From: Paludibacter sp.
Lineage (GTDB): Bacteria > Bacteroidota > Bacteroidia > Bacteroidales > Paludibacteraceae
DNA length: 22,479 bases
NCBI GenBank assembly: GCA_030655595.1
Contig: JAUSNQ010000211.1
Location: forward strand, 1-22,479
Direction: 5' to 3'
Program-made: the position numbers and the translations under genes
In this document: one piece after another, positions 7,247-15,913 of the stretch
Layout of the letters: each line of letters opens with the position of its first letter
How positions within the stretch are numbered: the stretch's first letter is position 1
The notes under the pieces: generated by a model
The model's database searches: none
What the model was told of the DNA's origin: nothing
The model's input: the letters and a program-made list of their open reading frames with translations, nothing else

Positions 7247-9232
7247 ATGAAAAAGATTAAAGTTATTGCAATTTTACTTGCAACATTTGTAAGCATTTAT
7301 GCTGCCGATTTTAAAACCTTGAGCTCAATTGACCTACCTTTCAGTCCAAATGAAATTGTGTACGATCACACTTCAGATTTTCAGTATTTTTTGTGTTCGA
7401 ATAAGTTAGAGATGTTGATGTTTGATGGAAATACAGGTAAAATTTTATGGCAAATGAATTTCCAGAAAGAAACAGGAGCCAAAAAAATTGCCAACCAATT
7501 CTGGAATAAAAATGCCAATGTAATTCTTGTTTTTGAAGAAGATACTAAAAAGGCTGTTTCTACCAAGTATTTTATAGATGGAAAAAGCGGCAAATTGCTT
7601 TGGAAAAGTAATAATTATGTTTCCGATTTTGGTAAGTATGAATTATCTAACGGATTTAAAAATTATTTCGATACCAAAACAAATGGTGTATTGTTGCCAA
7701 CAAAAGAAAAAATTGATTTTGTAAATGTTATGACCGGGGAAGTCATTTGGAGTAAAGCCTTTGATATTGCGGGCAAAGCTCGAGATTTCGATTGCTTTAT
7801 CATGGAGTATTACAATCTTGTAAAAGTGATTACCGGAAAGGATAGTGAGATTTTTTTAACTACAGATAAAGGTATTGAAGTAGCTGATATAGAAAAATAT
7901 TATGATAAAAAGAAAGCATTGAAAAATGCTTCACGTGCTTCTTATTTGGAAATTCCGGAGAAGAATTGTTATGTAATAATGAAAGGCAAAGAAAGTGTTT
8001 TGCTTGATGTTATGGGGATAATTGGCGGAGGCGGAACAGGTGCTCAGAGCTGGAAAATGAAATTTTCGGCTTATGAGATGAATACTGACCGTTTGTTGTG
8101 GGAAAAAGAACATTTCATTGCACAAGGAGCTGATTGGATTACCTATCAACCATACGTGGCTATGATGTATGCCGACGGAAAATTATTTGTAGAACATGAA
8201 CCTAATTTGAAGACAAACAGTGGACTTACGGTTTTGGATATTTATACCGGAGAAAAAAGTTGGGAATGTAACTATACAACCAGTTCAATGAAAGGTGTTA
8301 CGACTACAGTGTTAACTCCTTTTCCTGCCCCTGATCCTGTGGTATATAACGGTTCTGTTTATGTGATGGATAATTTTCAAAACAGATTTATAAGTTATAA
8401 TTTGGAAACAGGTAATAAACAATGGGAATCGGAAAAAATGCCAACGGTTCAAAAAATTCCTGCTGCAATTCTTACAGATGGTGTGATCATTTTACCACTT
8501 GGTGCTGCTGAACGTAAAATTCAAAAAACAGAAACTGCTTCGGAGTTTTGTTTTAGTTATCATACTTCCCGTGTAAGGGTAGTTTGTTCAGGATCAGGCA
8601 AGAGCCGCAAACAGTATACGTATAAATATATCTATGATGACAAGGATTCGTATGGTATTCGTGCTTTTAATCCTGCAACCGGAAAATTGCTTTGGAGTAA
8701 CGAAACTATTGCAAAAGCTGCAAAGGACAAATTCTCATTCGTGGCATCCACTCAGTTAGTTGATGGCAAATTGTATTGTGCAACAAATAAAAATCTGTTT
8801 ATACTTGATCCTAAAACAGGTGCTGTTTTAGGATCTGCTCCTATTTCCAAAGAAAAGGTCGGCGATATTTGGGGTATGACTTATTTCGATAATCAAAACC
8901 AGTTTATTTTAAATTGTGCAAATGGGGTAGTAAAAGTAGATGCAGCAAATGCTCGTGTTTTGGGCTCGTTGAAAACTCCAAATGTGAGCGGTCTGGCTGT
9001 AAGCGAAATGACCAATGCCGATGACCCATATCTCGATTATGCAATTTTCACCAAAGGGGATGTGAAAAAAATGGAATACAAAGAATTTGCAGCTATTGAT
9101 TTGGAAAAAATGTCTTTACGTGGCGTATTCAGTGCTGATGTGTTATTTGATAATAATCCTCATTTTGCTGATGGTGGAGAAAAATTCTTTGTTGCTAATG
9201 GTAAAAATGTGAAGATTTTTGCAACAAAGTGA
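7247..9232 (+). CDS. Secreted PQQ-like beta-propeller protein
   Basis: This 661-residue protein starts with a signal peptide (about 1-19, cut near IYAA). The rest is beta-rich, with repeated turns of the form D/N-x-x-T-G-K-x-x-W, the hallmark of PQQ-like (quinoprotein or BamB-type) propeller blades. Seven such turns are visible near residues 60, 111, 163, 331, 386, 475 and 522, for example NPATGKLLW and DIYTGEKSW. No dehydrogenase active-site motif or C-type haem motif (CxxCH) is seen, so an enzymatic role is not supported and a binding or scaffold role is more likely. No lipobox and no type IX C-terminal domain are evident, so the periplasm is the probable location. Substrate and partners are unknown. 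It ends 12 bases from the convergent ribbon-helix-helix gene. Confidence 0.8.
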   Translation: MKKIKVIAILLATFVSIYAADFKTLSSIDLPFSPNEIVYDHTSDFQYFLCSNKLEMLMFDGNTGKILWQMNFQKETGAKKIANQFWNKNANVILVFEEDTKKAVSTKYFIDGKSGKLLWKSNNYVSDFGKYELSNGFKNYFDTKTNGVLLPTKEKIDFVNVMTGEVIWSKAFDIAGKARDFDCFIMEYYNLVKVITGKDSEIFLTTDKGIEVADIEKYYDKKKALKNASRASYLEIPEKNCYVIMKGKESVLLDVMGIIGGGGTGAQSWKMKFSAYEMNTDRLLWEKEHFIAQGADWITYQPYVAMMYADGKLFVEHEPNLKTNSGLTVLDIYTGEKSWECNYTTSSMKGVTTTVLTPFPAPDPVVYNGSVYVMDNFQNRFISYNLETGNKQWESEKMPTVQKIPAAILTDGVIILPLGAAERKIQKTETASEFCFSYHTSRVRVVCSGSGKSRKQYTYKYIYDDKDSYGIRAFNPATGKLLWSNETIAKAAKDKFSFVASTQLVDGKLYCATNKNLFILDPKTGAVLGSAPISKEKVGDIWGMTYFDNQNQFILNCANGVVKVDAANARVLGSLKTPNVSGLAVSEMTNADDPYLDYAIFTKGDVKKMEYKEFAAIDLEKMSLRGVFSADVLFDNNPHFADGGEKFFVANGKNVKIFATK

Positions 9233-9244
9233 TAAAAATTATAA

Positions 9245-9424
9245 TTAATCAGGAGCTGGTTTTTTCTTCGGCATCCGACCACTTTTCTTCAAAGCCTGAT
9301 CGAGTATATACAAAATTTGCCCGTTGGTGCTGCGGAACTCGTCCGCAGCCCATTTTTCAAGTGCCCCCATCGTGTCAGAATCAATCCTGAGCACAAAGCT
9401 TTTATTTTTACTATCTTTAGCCAA
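9245..9424 (-). CDS. Arc-like ribbon-helix-helix protein, TTG start
   Basis: This is a 59-residue protein. The N-terminal strand KSFVLRIDSDTM is followed by ALEKWAADEFRSTNGQILYIL and a Lys/Pro-rich tail, the pattern of Arc/MetJ-type ribbon-helix-helix DNA-binding proteins. Such small proteins are known to accompany SPFH genes in Bacteroidales. The reading frame has no ATG: between the upstream in-frame stop and the conserved region, TTG at 9424-9422 is the only sensible start, giving the typical MAKDSK beginning. The gene starts 2 bases after the SPFH stop codon, so translational coupling is likely. It may regulate its own operon or act with the SPFH protein. A toxin-antitoxin antitoxin role is possible, but no toxin gene is adjacent. 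Confidence 0.75.
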   Translation of the reverse strand: MAKDSKNKSFVLRIDSDTMGALEKWAADEFRSTNGQILYILDQALKKSGRMPKKKPAPD

Positions 9425-9426
9425 TT

Positions 9427-10395
9427 TTATTGATGTAAAGTTCCTGTATTCAATACGGGTTGTGCATTTTCTTCACTACAGAGGACTACGAGCAAATTGC
9501 TGACCATCGCTGCTTTTTTATCTTCATCCAGGTCGACGATGTTTTCTTCAGATAATTTGGCTAGAGCCATTTTTACCATACCGACAGCTCCATCCACAAT
9601 TTTTTCACGCGCTGCTATGATGGCATCTGCCTGCTGACGACGCAGCATGACCGATGCAATCTCAGGAGCATAAGCCAGGTAATTGATGCGGGCTTCAATG
9701 ACTTCGATACCCGCAATGGTCAGGCGTTCGTTGATTTGCTTTTCGAGGATGTCATTTACTTCTTCTCCTCCTGAACGAAGGGTCATGTCGGTTTCTTTGG
9801 CCGTACTGTCATGATCGTAGGCATACATACCCGCAACATTTCTCAGTGCTGCATCAGCTTGTATCTTCACAAAGTTCTCATAAGCTTTCATTTTTTGACC
9901 TACATTGTCTATTGCTGCGGCTCCAGGAGTTGTAACGGTCATCGAAGCATTGTCAATATCGAACGAAGCTTTGTACGTATCAGATACCCGCCAAACTACC
10001 ACCATCCCGATCATGATGGGGTTGCCTGTTTTGTCATTCACCTTGATAGGCTCTGCATCTAAATTTCGGGCTCGCAGGGTCAGTTTTTTCTTGGTGTAAA
10101 ATGGGTTTACCCAGAAGAAACCGTTTTCTTTTACCGTGCCTTCATATTTTCCGAAGAAAATCATCACACGGGCTTCGTTGGGTTCAATTTGCATAAATCC
10201 TCCCCAAAAAATCATGTTCAGTACAAATAAAAATGTGTCTGCAATCATAATGACCGTTGTTAAAGCGCTTGAAAGACCTGCATCTAATGTCCAAATAAAC
10301 AGGACTATAATGCCAATTAAAAAGAGAAAATTGATGATTAACATGGGGATTCCCGCTAATCTTGTACCTGTAAATAACTCTTCTTTAGTTTTCAT
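9427..10395 (-). CDS. SPFH/band-7 domain membrane protein
   Basis: This 322-residue protein has two hydrophobic segments near the N-terminus (about 17-37 and 42-66), then an SPFH (stomatin/prohibitin/flotillin/HflK) domain starting at about residue 70 with IEPNEARVMIFFGKYEGTV and continuing through NGFFWVNPF. A helical region from about 190 (EQINERLTIAGIEVIEARINYLAYAPEI) is the family's assembly segment. Proteins of this family form oligomeric rings or microdomains at membranes and modulate proteases or channels. No NfeD or protease partner is adjacent; the only partner is the 59-residue ribbon-helix-helix gene downstream. The ATG at 10395 precedes a short cytoplasmic segment and the first helix. 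Confidence 0.9.
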   Translation of the reverse strand: MKTKEELFTGTRLAGIPMLIINFLFLIGIIVLFIWTLDAGLSSALTTVIMIADTFLFVLNMIFWGGFMQIEPNEARVMIFFGKYEGTVKENGFFWVNPFYTKKKLTLRARNLDAEPIKVNDKTGNPIMIGMVVVWRVSDTYKASFDIDNASMTVTTPGAAAIDNVGQKMKAYENFVKIQADAALRNVAGMYAYDHDSTAKETDMTLRSGGEEVNDILEKQINERLTIAGIEVIEARINYLAYAPEIASVMLRRQQADAIIAAREKIVDGAVGMVKMALAKLSEENIVDLDEDKKAAMVSNLLVVLCSEENAQPVLNTGTLHQ

Positions 10396-10431
10396 GATGA
10401 ATGTATTTATAATGATATTAAAATGATATCA

Positions 10432-10439
10432 CAAAGATT
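10432..10439 (-). promoter_or_regulatory. Possible -7 element of the SPFH operon
   Basis: On the minus strand AATCTTTG matches TAnnTTTG at 7 of 8 positions and lies about 37 bases before the SPFH ATG. No good -33 element is visible. A 15-base odd palindrome (ATATTTC-A-GAAATAT, 10478-10492) lies a little further upstream in the divergent spacer. Confidence 0.3.
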
Positions 10440-10477
10440 CAGAAAAATATTTTTAAATTCCAAACATTTAATACAAT

Positions 10478-10492
10478 ATATTTCAGAAATAT
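10478..10492. promoter_or_regulatory. Palindrome in the SPFH/pectinesterase divergent spacer
   Basis: ATATTTCAGAAATAT is a perfect inverted repeat around one central base. It lies between two divergently transcribed genes, so it could be an operator. It is short and wholly A/T-biased, so chance is a real alternative. Confidence 0.2.
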
Positions 10493-10650
10493 TGAATATT
10501 TAACAATTCCTGCTTATCTATTGTATACAAAAATGAAGACGAAAGCAGTCCCCACAAATACACATAGGAATCAGGTGCATTTTATTTGTATTGTGTTTAA
10601 AAATACACGTAAGATGTTTAAATTTCCACATTTATCAGTGTTAAACAGCT

Positions 10651-10658
10651 TAATTTTG
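10651..10658 (+). promoter_or_regulatory. -7 element for the pectinesterase gene
   Basis: TAATTTTG is an exact TAnnTTTG match 25 bases upstream of the ATG at 10683. Transcription would begin near 10665. This supports the 10683 start, because in-frame ATG codons further upstream would lie before the transcript start. Confidence 0.5.
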
Positions 10659-10682
10659 CAATATAAAAAATACATTTATGCT

Positions 10683-13600
10683 ATGAAATCATTAAAATCA
10701 CTTTTCTTATTCTTTCTATTAGCATTATTCGTTACCGCTGGTTTATCAGCTCAAACGGAGCAATTACTGATAGATGAAAATTTTCAGTCGTGGACAGGTT
10801 TCACGGCCACAACAGCTAATCCGGGATTAGTCGTGAACAAAGCCACCATGATATCCAACGAATCGCTCGTCTATACCATGCATGGTGTTTCAGTTGTCCC
10901 TAGCGGCTATGCTTCAGGATCGTCAACGAATATTCTGTCCTCGGCGGGCTGTCTTAAAATGCAAAAAAACACGGAAGTCCTGACAGAAGGCATAGCCATG
11001 TCAATCGAGCTTTCTCCGCTCAAATCGATCACTAAAGTTTGGATTGTGGAATGTACAACCGGGAGCAACCGGGGTTTTCAGGTTTGGAAAAAGAGCGCCG
11101 GCGATGTTGATTGGGTGAGTATCCACAACGCAGTATGCAACCCAAGTTCGGGTATGGCGGTGAATCTCAATATCAATGAGGAAAATGTGACCTTGAAATT
11201 TACGAACTTAGCACCTGGACAATATGCTTTCTTATCGGATATAAAGATATGGGGAAATGTGACAGATGTGGCAATTCCACCTGTTATACAATCGATTACT
11301 CCGGCAAATAATTCAATTATACCGGTTAGCGGTGCGATTACCATCGTATTTTCTGAAAATGTAAACCGTGGTTCGGGAGCTATCAGGATGGGTGATGTGG
11401 TAATTTCTGAATCGGACATCAGTATAAATAATGAAACAGCTACAATTCAGTACAGCGGACTGAAAACGGATAGCTCTTATGAATTTGTTATTCCGGCGGG
11501 TGCTTTTATAAACGGAGAAAATACACCAACGGCATCTGAAACAAGGATGAATTATAAAACACCGGATACCATACTGCCAACTTTGACAAAATTGTCGGTT
11601 GCGGAAGACGCTGTAATGCCAGTTAATGGTTTTATCTCGCTGATCATGAGCGAAGCTTGTCAGGCAGGAACGGAAAGTGTTTATATTGGTACTAAATCTA
11701 TAACGGCGGCTGTTTCTGCATCTAACAACAATCTAATGTATTTGAATTACAGCGGTTTGACTTATGATACAGAATACGTGGTCGATATTTCTTCCGGAGC
11801 TATTACCGACTTGTCGGGTAACCCTTATGCCGGAATATCCTTCTCTTTCAGAACAGAAGTTGATGCCAAAGGTGATTTGCTGCTGGGTTTTATTCCGGAT
11901 GTAAGCACCATGCCGGCGTCTTCTTCAGGAACAGTTACCCAAATCATCAACGGATACACGATTGAATTTGGTGGTGTAGCGAGTGCCGGAGCACGAAATG
12001 CCGGTACATACACCTATGCCTTTAAATGTAATTATGTACAATTGCCTGAACTGCCTTCGGTTGGCGAACTGAGTTTTTATATTCAGTCGGGTGGGGGAAC
12101 TGTACCTCAGGAATATTACCTGCAAAAATTATCTGCTGATGGCACAAACTGGAATACGATTGAAACCTTCATACTGGGTAATAACGACCGGAATACGATC
12201 CGTTGTGCCGCTGCTCAGTCATCGGTGCCAGTTACACTCCGGTTGATATACAACAGCTCCCAATTCTGGTTTTATGATTTGCAAGTGTTTACTTATGCTG
12301 ATAATGGTCCGGTCGATGACGGTCAGATTCCGACGATTTTGTCAACCAATCCTGCTGATTCGTCGACTGATGTAGGAATTAACGGAAACATCAAACTTGT
12401 TTTCAGTGAAAATGTAAGGCTTCATACAGGGTCTATCACCTTGGATGGAAAGACCTTAACGCCGGGAATTGTAGGAAAGCACATAACTTTGCCTTACAGT
12501 AACCTGAAATATGCGACCCACTACACCATGAAAATCCCGGCAGGAGCCTTTCAAGATTTCTTTAACAATGATTGCGAAGCATTCACCCTGAATTTTATAA
12601 CCAGAGCTAAGCCGGTAGTAACACCTAAGTTATTCGATTTTGTTGTAGCTGCCGATGGCTCAGGGAATGGCACAACCATTCAATCTGCTTTTGATGCAGT
12701 GCCTTTAAATAATGCAGTTACTTATTTAATCTTCGTTAAAGATGGAGTTTACAACGAATATCCAACTTTGGCACAAACAAAGAATCAGGTTAGTTTAATC
12801 GGACAAAGTCGAAACGGAGTAATCGTTACCGGAAATCGTCGCAGTGGCGTGGATGGTTATACCACTTCTACTTGTCAGACCATGGAAATCAGGGGGAATG
12901 ACTTTTATTGTGAAAACATGACCTTTCAAAACACCGCTGGAGTTAGTGCAGGACAAGCTGTGGCTTTAAAAGTTTATGCCGACAAAGCGGTATTTAAAAA
13001 CGTCAGATTAGATGGATACCAGGACACTCATCTCACATCGAATGTAGGCGGAGATCGACAGTATTATTTAAATTGCGAGATTCGTGGTTCGGTTGATTTT
13101 ATCTTTGGTAATGGAGTTTGTTATTTCGATCATTGTTTGATATATGTGCAGGACAGAACAACAGCCAATGTCATTGTCGCACCCTCAACCAGCACTTCCA
13201 ATACATATGGGTATGTTTTTAGTAATTGTACAATTGATGGAGCCGCTTCGCAGGATGGAAACTATAATTTGGGACGTCCTTGGCAAAACGCACCCCGCGC
13301 CGTCTATCTAAACACAAAAATGAATATTCTGCCATCAGCAGGCGCTTGGGGTAGCATGAGTACAATTCCTGCTTTGTTTGCAGAATATGGGAGCGTAAAT
13401 GCCTCGAATTACCCTGTTGATTTATCTGCTCGCAACACCCTTTTTTCTTATACTAATGCCAACAATCAAGTTATTACGGGTAGCAGTCCGACTGCTGTGC
13501 TAACAGAAAATGAGGCTGCCGGTTATACCATTGCCAATGTGTTGGGCGGTTCCGACTCGTGGGATGCTACTGTGAAAGCTGAAACTACATCTACACCTGA

Positions 13601-14042
13601 AAATCTGATTGTCAATCTGGGTGTATTGTCATGGACTTCGGTGGACGGATCAATTTGCTATATTGTCCTCCGTAATGGAATTGTACATACTTACACAACT
13701 GAAACATCGATACTTGTAAATGAACAAGATATTTACAGCGTGATAGCTGTTTCGAACTACGGTGCTTTGAGTGTTGCTGCATCCAAAGATTTAACAGCGA
13801 CTTCAACAATTGAGTCTTTTTTGCCTGCTTTAACATCAAACCTTGTAGTTGACAAGCTTGAGTTTAACCATCCGGATCAAATAAAAAAAGTTAGAATTAT
13901 CAATTTGAATGGACACTCATTTTTCGCAGATATTGCAGGTAGATCAAACATTGATATTGCGAATCTCAAACCGGGTTTTTATATGGTTCAAATTACCAGT
14001 CTTGAAAACAGAACCGCGACATATAAGTTTTTGAAGCAATAA
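10683..14042 (+). CDS. Secreted multidomain pectinesterase (type IX cargo)
   Basis: Pectinesterases remove methyl esters from homogalacturonan. From the ATG at 10683 the protein has 1119 residues; that start is chosen because it begins a clean signal peptide (about 1-24, ending LSAQ), and longer in-frame starts from 10521 add a non-signal sequence. A beta-rich N-terminal region is followed by Ig-like (SbsA/bacterial Ig type) domains at about 199-290, 297-385 and 548-640. The CE8-type right-handed beta-helix lies at about 651-945 with all catalytic marks: Q758 (GQAVAL), D781 (YQDTH), D805 (DFIFG) and R865 (LGRPW). A fibronectin-like segment follows, and about residues 1045-1119 form a type IX sorting domain (KVRIINLNG, LKPGFYMVQI). 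It is probably cell-surface or extracellular. No SusC/D pair is nearby. Confidence 0.93.
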   Translation: MKSLKSLFLFFLLALFVTAGLSAQTEQLLIDENFQSWTGFTATTANPGLVVNKATMISNESLVYTMHGVSVVPSGYASGSSTNILSSAGCLKMQKNTEVLTEGIAMSIELSPLKSITKVWIVECTTGSNRGFQVWKKSAGDVDWVSIHNAVCNPSSGMAVNLNINEENVTLKFTNLAPGQYAFLSDIKIWGNVTDVAIPPVIQSITPANNSIIPVSGAITIVFSENVNRGSGAIRMGDVVISESDISINNETATIQYSGLKTDSSYEFVIPAGAFINGENTPTASETRMNYKTPDTILPTLTKLSVAEDAVMPVNGFISLIMSEACQAGTESVYIGTKSITAAVSASNNNLMYLNYSGLTYDTEYVVDISSGAITDLSGNPYAGISFSFRTEVDAKGDLLLGFIPDVSTMPASSSGTVTQIINGYTIEFGGVASAGARNAGTYTYAFKCNYVQLPELPSVGELSFYIQSGGGTVPQEYYLQKLSADGTNWNTIETFILGNNDRNTIRCAAAQSSVPVTLRLIYNSSQFWFYDLQVFTYADNGPVDDGQIPTILSTNPADSSTDVGINGNIKLVFSENVRLHTGSITLDGKTLTPGIVGKHITLPYSNLKYATHYTMKIPAGAFQDFFNNDCEAFTLNFITRAKPVVTPKLFDFVVAADGSGNGTTIQSAFDAVPLNNAVTYLIFVKDGVYNEYPTLAQTKNQVSLIGQSRNGVIVTGNRRSGVDGYTTSTCQTMEIRGNDFYCENMTFQNTAGVSAGQAVALKVYADKAVFKNVRLDGYQDTHLTSNVGGDRQYYLNCEIRGSVDFIFGNGVCYFDHCLIYVQDRTTANVIVAPSTSTSNTYGYVFSNCTIDGAASQDGNYNLGRPWQNAPRAVYLNTKMNILPSAGAWGSMSTIPALFAEYGSVNASNYPVDLSARNTLFSYTNANNQVITGSSPTAVLTENEAAGYTIANVLGGSDSWDATVKAETTSTPENLIVNLGVLSWTSVDGSICYIVLRNGIVHTYTTETSILVNEQDIYSVIAVSNYGALSVAASKDLTATSTIESFLPALTSNLVVDKLEFNHPDQIKKVRIINLNGHSFFADIAGRSNIDIANLKPGFYMVQITSLENRTATYKFLKQ

Positions 14043-14058
14043 GTTGATGGAAAAATAC

Positions 14059-14066
14059 TATATTTG
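14059..14066 (+). promoter_or_regulatory. -7 element for the DUF4886 gene
   Basis: TATATTTG is an exact TAnnTTTG match 57 bases before the ATG at 14123. A TTG at 14031-14033 is the nearest -33 candidate, but its 25-base spacing is long. The DUF4886 gene may thus be transcribed separately from the pectinesterase gene. Confidence 0.45.
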
Positions 14067-14122
14067 CATGATTAAAACACAACCATTTTCAAATCTAATC
14101 AATCAGCAAAAGTAATCGTAAT

Positions 14123-14968
14123 ATGAACACAAAAAGGCTCAGTTTTTTTATTCTTCTTTTTTCCTGCTTTGCATTTCTATCCATAATATCTGGTCAGAAT
14201 GTCGTTAAAATTTTAGCAATTGGCAACAGTTTCTCTACCGACGCTGCAGAATCGTATGTCGACGATCTGGCAAAAGCTGATGGCGTACAGCTGATTATAG
14301 CAAATATGTATATTGGCGGATGTAGTCTTGAGAGACATTGGAAAAATGCGGCAAGAGATTCAGCGGCATATTCATACAGAAAAATTATTAACGGAGATAC
14401 AACTGTTGTAGCCAAACAAAAGTTGAGTACTGCCATTCAGGATGAAGATTGGGATTACATCACTTTTCAACAGGCAAGTACATATTCTGGGTTGATTGAC
14501 TCCTATTTCCCTTATCTGACAAATTTACTCGCTTATACCCAAAAACTTGTGACAAATCCTGATGTGCAATTTGCTTTCCATCAAACCTGGGCTTATGCAG
14601 CTAACTCAAAACACAAAGGATTCGCGAATTACAATAATAATCAGCAGCAAATGTACGAAGCTATCGTAAGTACAGTCAATGCAGCGGTAAAACAAGCAGG
14701 TATCAACATCATCATTCCTGCTGGTACAGCGATTCAAAACGGGAGAACCAGTTTTGTCGGAGATCGTTTCTGTCGCGATGGATATCACTTGAGTTTAGGA
14801 GTGGGAAGGTTTATAGCAGCGTGTACCTGGTACGAAAAGTTAATGAAACGTCCGGTTATTGAAAATTCTTTCATCCCTTCAGGAGTAACTCCGGAAGAAG
14901 CGAAAGTGGCTAAGTATGCGGCACATAATGCTGTGAAACAACCAAATAGTGTTACTCCGATGCCATAA
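14123..14968 (+). CDS. Secreted DUF4886 (SGNH-like) protein
   Basis: This 281-residue protein has a signal peptide at about 1-25. The mature part starts with VKILAIGNSFSTDAA, an SGNH-hydrolase block I with candidate nucleophile S36. IGGCSLERHW is the probable oxyanion glycine block, and the C-terminal RDGYHLS supplies a D219/H222 pair. The motifs and their order match the DUF4886 family, which is common in Bacteroidota carbohydrate loci and probably comprises esterases, though the substrate of this one is not known. Position 80 bases downstream of the pectinesterase gene suggests deacylation of a pectic or related polysaccharide. The gene ends 7 bases from the convergent GDSL hydrolase. Confidence 0.85.
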   Translation: MNTKRLSFFILLFSCFAFLSIISGQNVVKILAIGNSFSTDAAESYVDDLAKADGVQLIIANMYIGGCSLERHWKNAARDSAAYSYRKIINGDTTVVAKQKLSTAIQDEDWDYITFQQASTYSGLIDSYFPYLTNLLAYTQKLVTNPDVQFAFHQTWAYAANSKHKGFANYNNNQQQMYEAIVSTVNAAVKQAGINIIIPAGTAIQNGRTSFVGDRFCRDGYHLSLGVGRFIAACTWYEKLMKRPVIENSFIPSGVTPEEAKVAKYAAHNAVKQPNSVTPMP

Positions 14969-14975
14969 TTCCTAA

Positions 14976-15731
14976 TTAAAGCATCTTTCGTATTATTTTC
15001 AAAATGATCGGTTCCATGATGGCGTATCCGTTCATATTCGGGTGTACACCATCTGCTGCAATACTGGCTGGCAGTCCGCCACGTTCATCAACTAAAGCTG
15101 CGTAGTAGTCTGCAAAAGGTATTTTGTTGTTTTGCGCATATTCCCGAATCATATCATTGAGTAACTTGATATCTGCTGCAGGCTGAAGTTCTTTGTTCCA
15201 GCGAAATTCGTGAGCCGGAAGAATGGAACATAAAATAGGTTTTATTTTGTGGTATTTCGCCAACTCACACATGGATTTGATGTTTTGCATGATGTGTTTG
15301 TGGGTAATCTTACCATTATTCCGGGCGATGTCGTTTGTGCCTGCCATGATCACCACTATTTTCGGTTTCAAATCAATTACATCCGCCTGAAATCGGGTAA
15401 GCATGTGACTGGTTGTTTGACCGCCAATTCCTCGTCCTTCAAATCCATTTTCAGTAAAGAACTCTGGATGTTGCCGATACCAACCATCAGTAATTGAATT
15501 TCCAAGAAAAACTACCTTTGCAGGTTTTTGTAAGCTATCATTCATGGCTTCATAGCGATAAAAACGCGCCCAATCGGTTGCTCGCAACTTTGCCTTTTCT
15601 TTTTCAACAAAATGATTTTCTAATTTTTTATATTGCTCAGCATCAATCGTAAGGGTGAGCGATTCAATATCTTGTGCTGTAATGTTCAACGAAATTAATG
15701 CACATAAAAGGACAATGAGAGTTTTTTTCAT
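14976..15731 (-). CDS. Secreted SGNH/GDSL-family hydrolase
   Basis: From the ATG at 15731 the protein has 251 residues with a signal peptide (about 1-20, ending ITAQ). A longer start at 15782 is rejected because it puts a charged stretch before the signal peptide. All SGNH blocks are present: GNSITDGW (nucleophile S79), GIGGQTTSHM (oxyanion Gly), GTNDIA (N133) and DGVHPN (D227, H230). The family contains carbohydrate esterases, acetylhydrolases and lipases. The length and motif spelling resemble the platelet-activating-factor-acetylhydrolase-like group often found with glycan enzymes. The neighbouring DUF4886 and pectinesterase genes suggest an ester on plant polysaccharide. The stop is 7 bases from the convergent DUF4886 gene and no terminator is visible between them. 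Confidence 0.9.
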   Translation of the reverse strand: MKKTLIVLLCALISLNITAQDIESLTLTIDAEQYKKLENHFVEKEKAKLRATDWARFYRYEAMNDSLQKPAKVVFLGNSITDGWYRQHPEFFTENGFEGRGIGGQTTSHMLTRFQADVIDLKPKIVVIMAGTNDIARNNGKITHKHIMQNIKSMCELAKYHKIKPILCSILPAHEFRWNKELQPAADIKLLNDMIREYAQNNKIPFADYYAALVDERGGLPASIAADGVHPNMNGYAIMEPIILKIIRKML

Positions 15732-15825
15732 ATGCGTATGTTTTTTAAATTTGATATAAAGATCAACGTTTTGCTCATGCATAAACCAATTTTATTACGC
15801 ATGTTATCTAAATCAATCTAATCTG

Positions 15826-15833
15826 CAAATGTA
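15826..15833 (-). promoter_or_regulatory. -7 element for the GDSL hydrolase
   Basis: On the minus strand TACATTTG is an exact TAnnTTTG match about 95 bases before the ATG at 15731, in the spacer after the alkaline phosphatase gene. No TTG -33 is seen. No terminator is visible between the alkaline phosphatase stop and this site, so read-through from upstream is also possible. Confidence 0.45.
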
Positions 15834-15913
15834 TGTTTTTATTTTAAATAATTGAAGTGACTCATTCTGTTGAACTCAACTCTGGCTAGCTGTCTGAAGT
15901 CATTTTATCGAAA

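Noticed and set aside
10521..10682. Longer start of the pectinesterase reading frame at 10521
   Set aside because: The extra 54 residues are not signal-like and push the clear signal peptide inside the protein. An exact -7 promoter element at 10651-10658 lies within that extension.
15732..15782. Longer start of the GDSL hydrolase at 15782
   Set aside because: It puts a charged, His/Lys-rich stretch before a standard signal peptide. The ATG at 15731 gives a typical lipidless export signal.
15834..15913. Terminator after the alkaline phosphatase gene
   Set aside because: Only a 5-bp TGACT/AGTCA pairing and a tiny GTTGA/TCAAC hairpin are present, with no T-run in the transcript direction.
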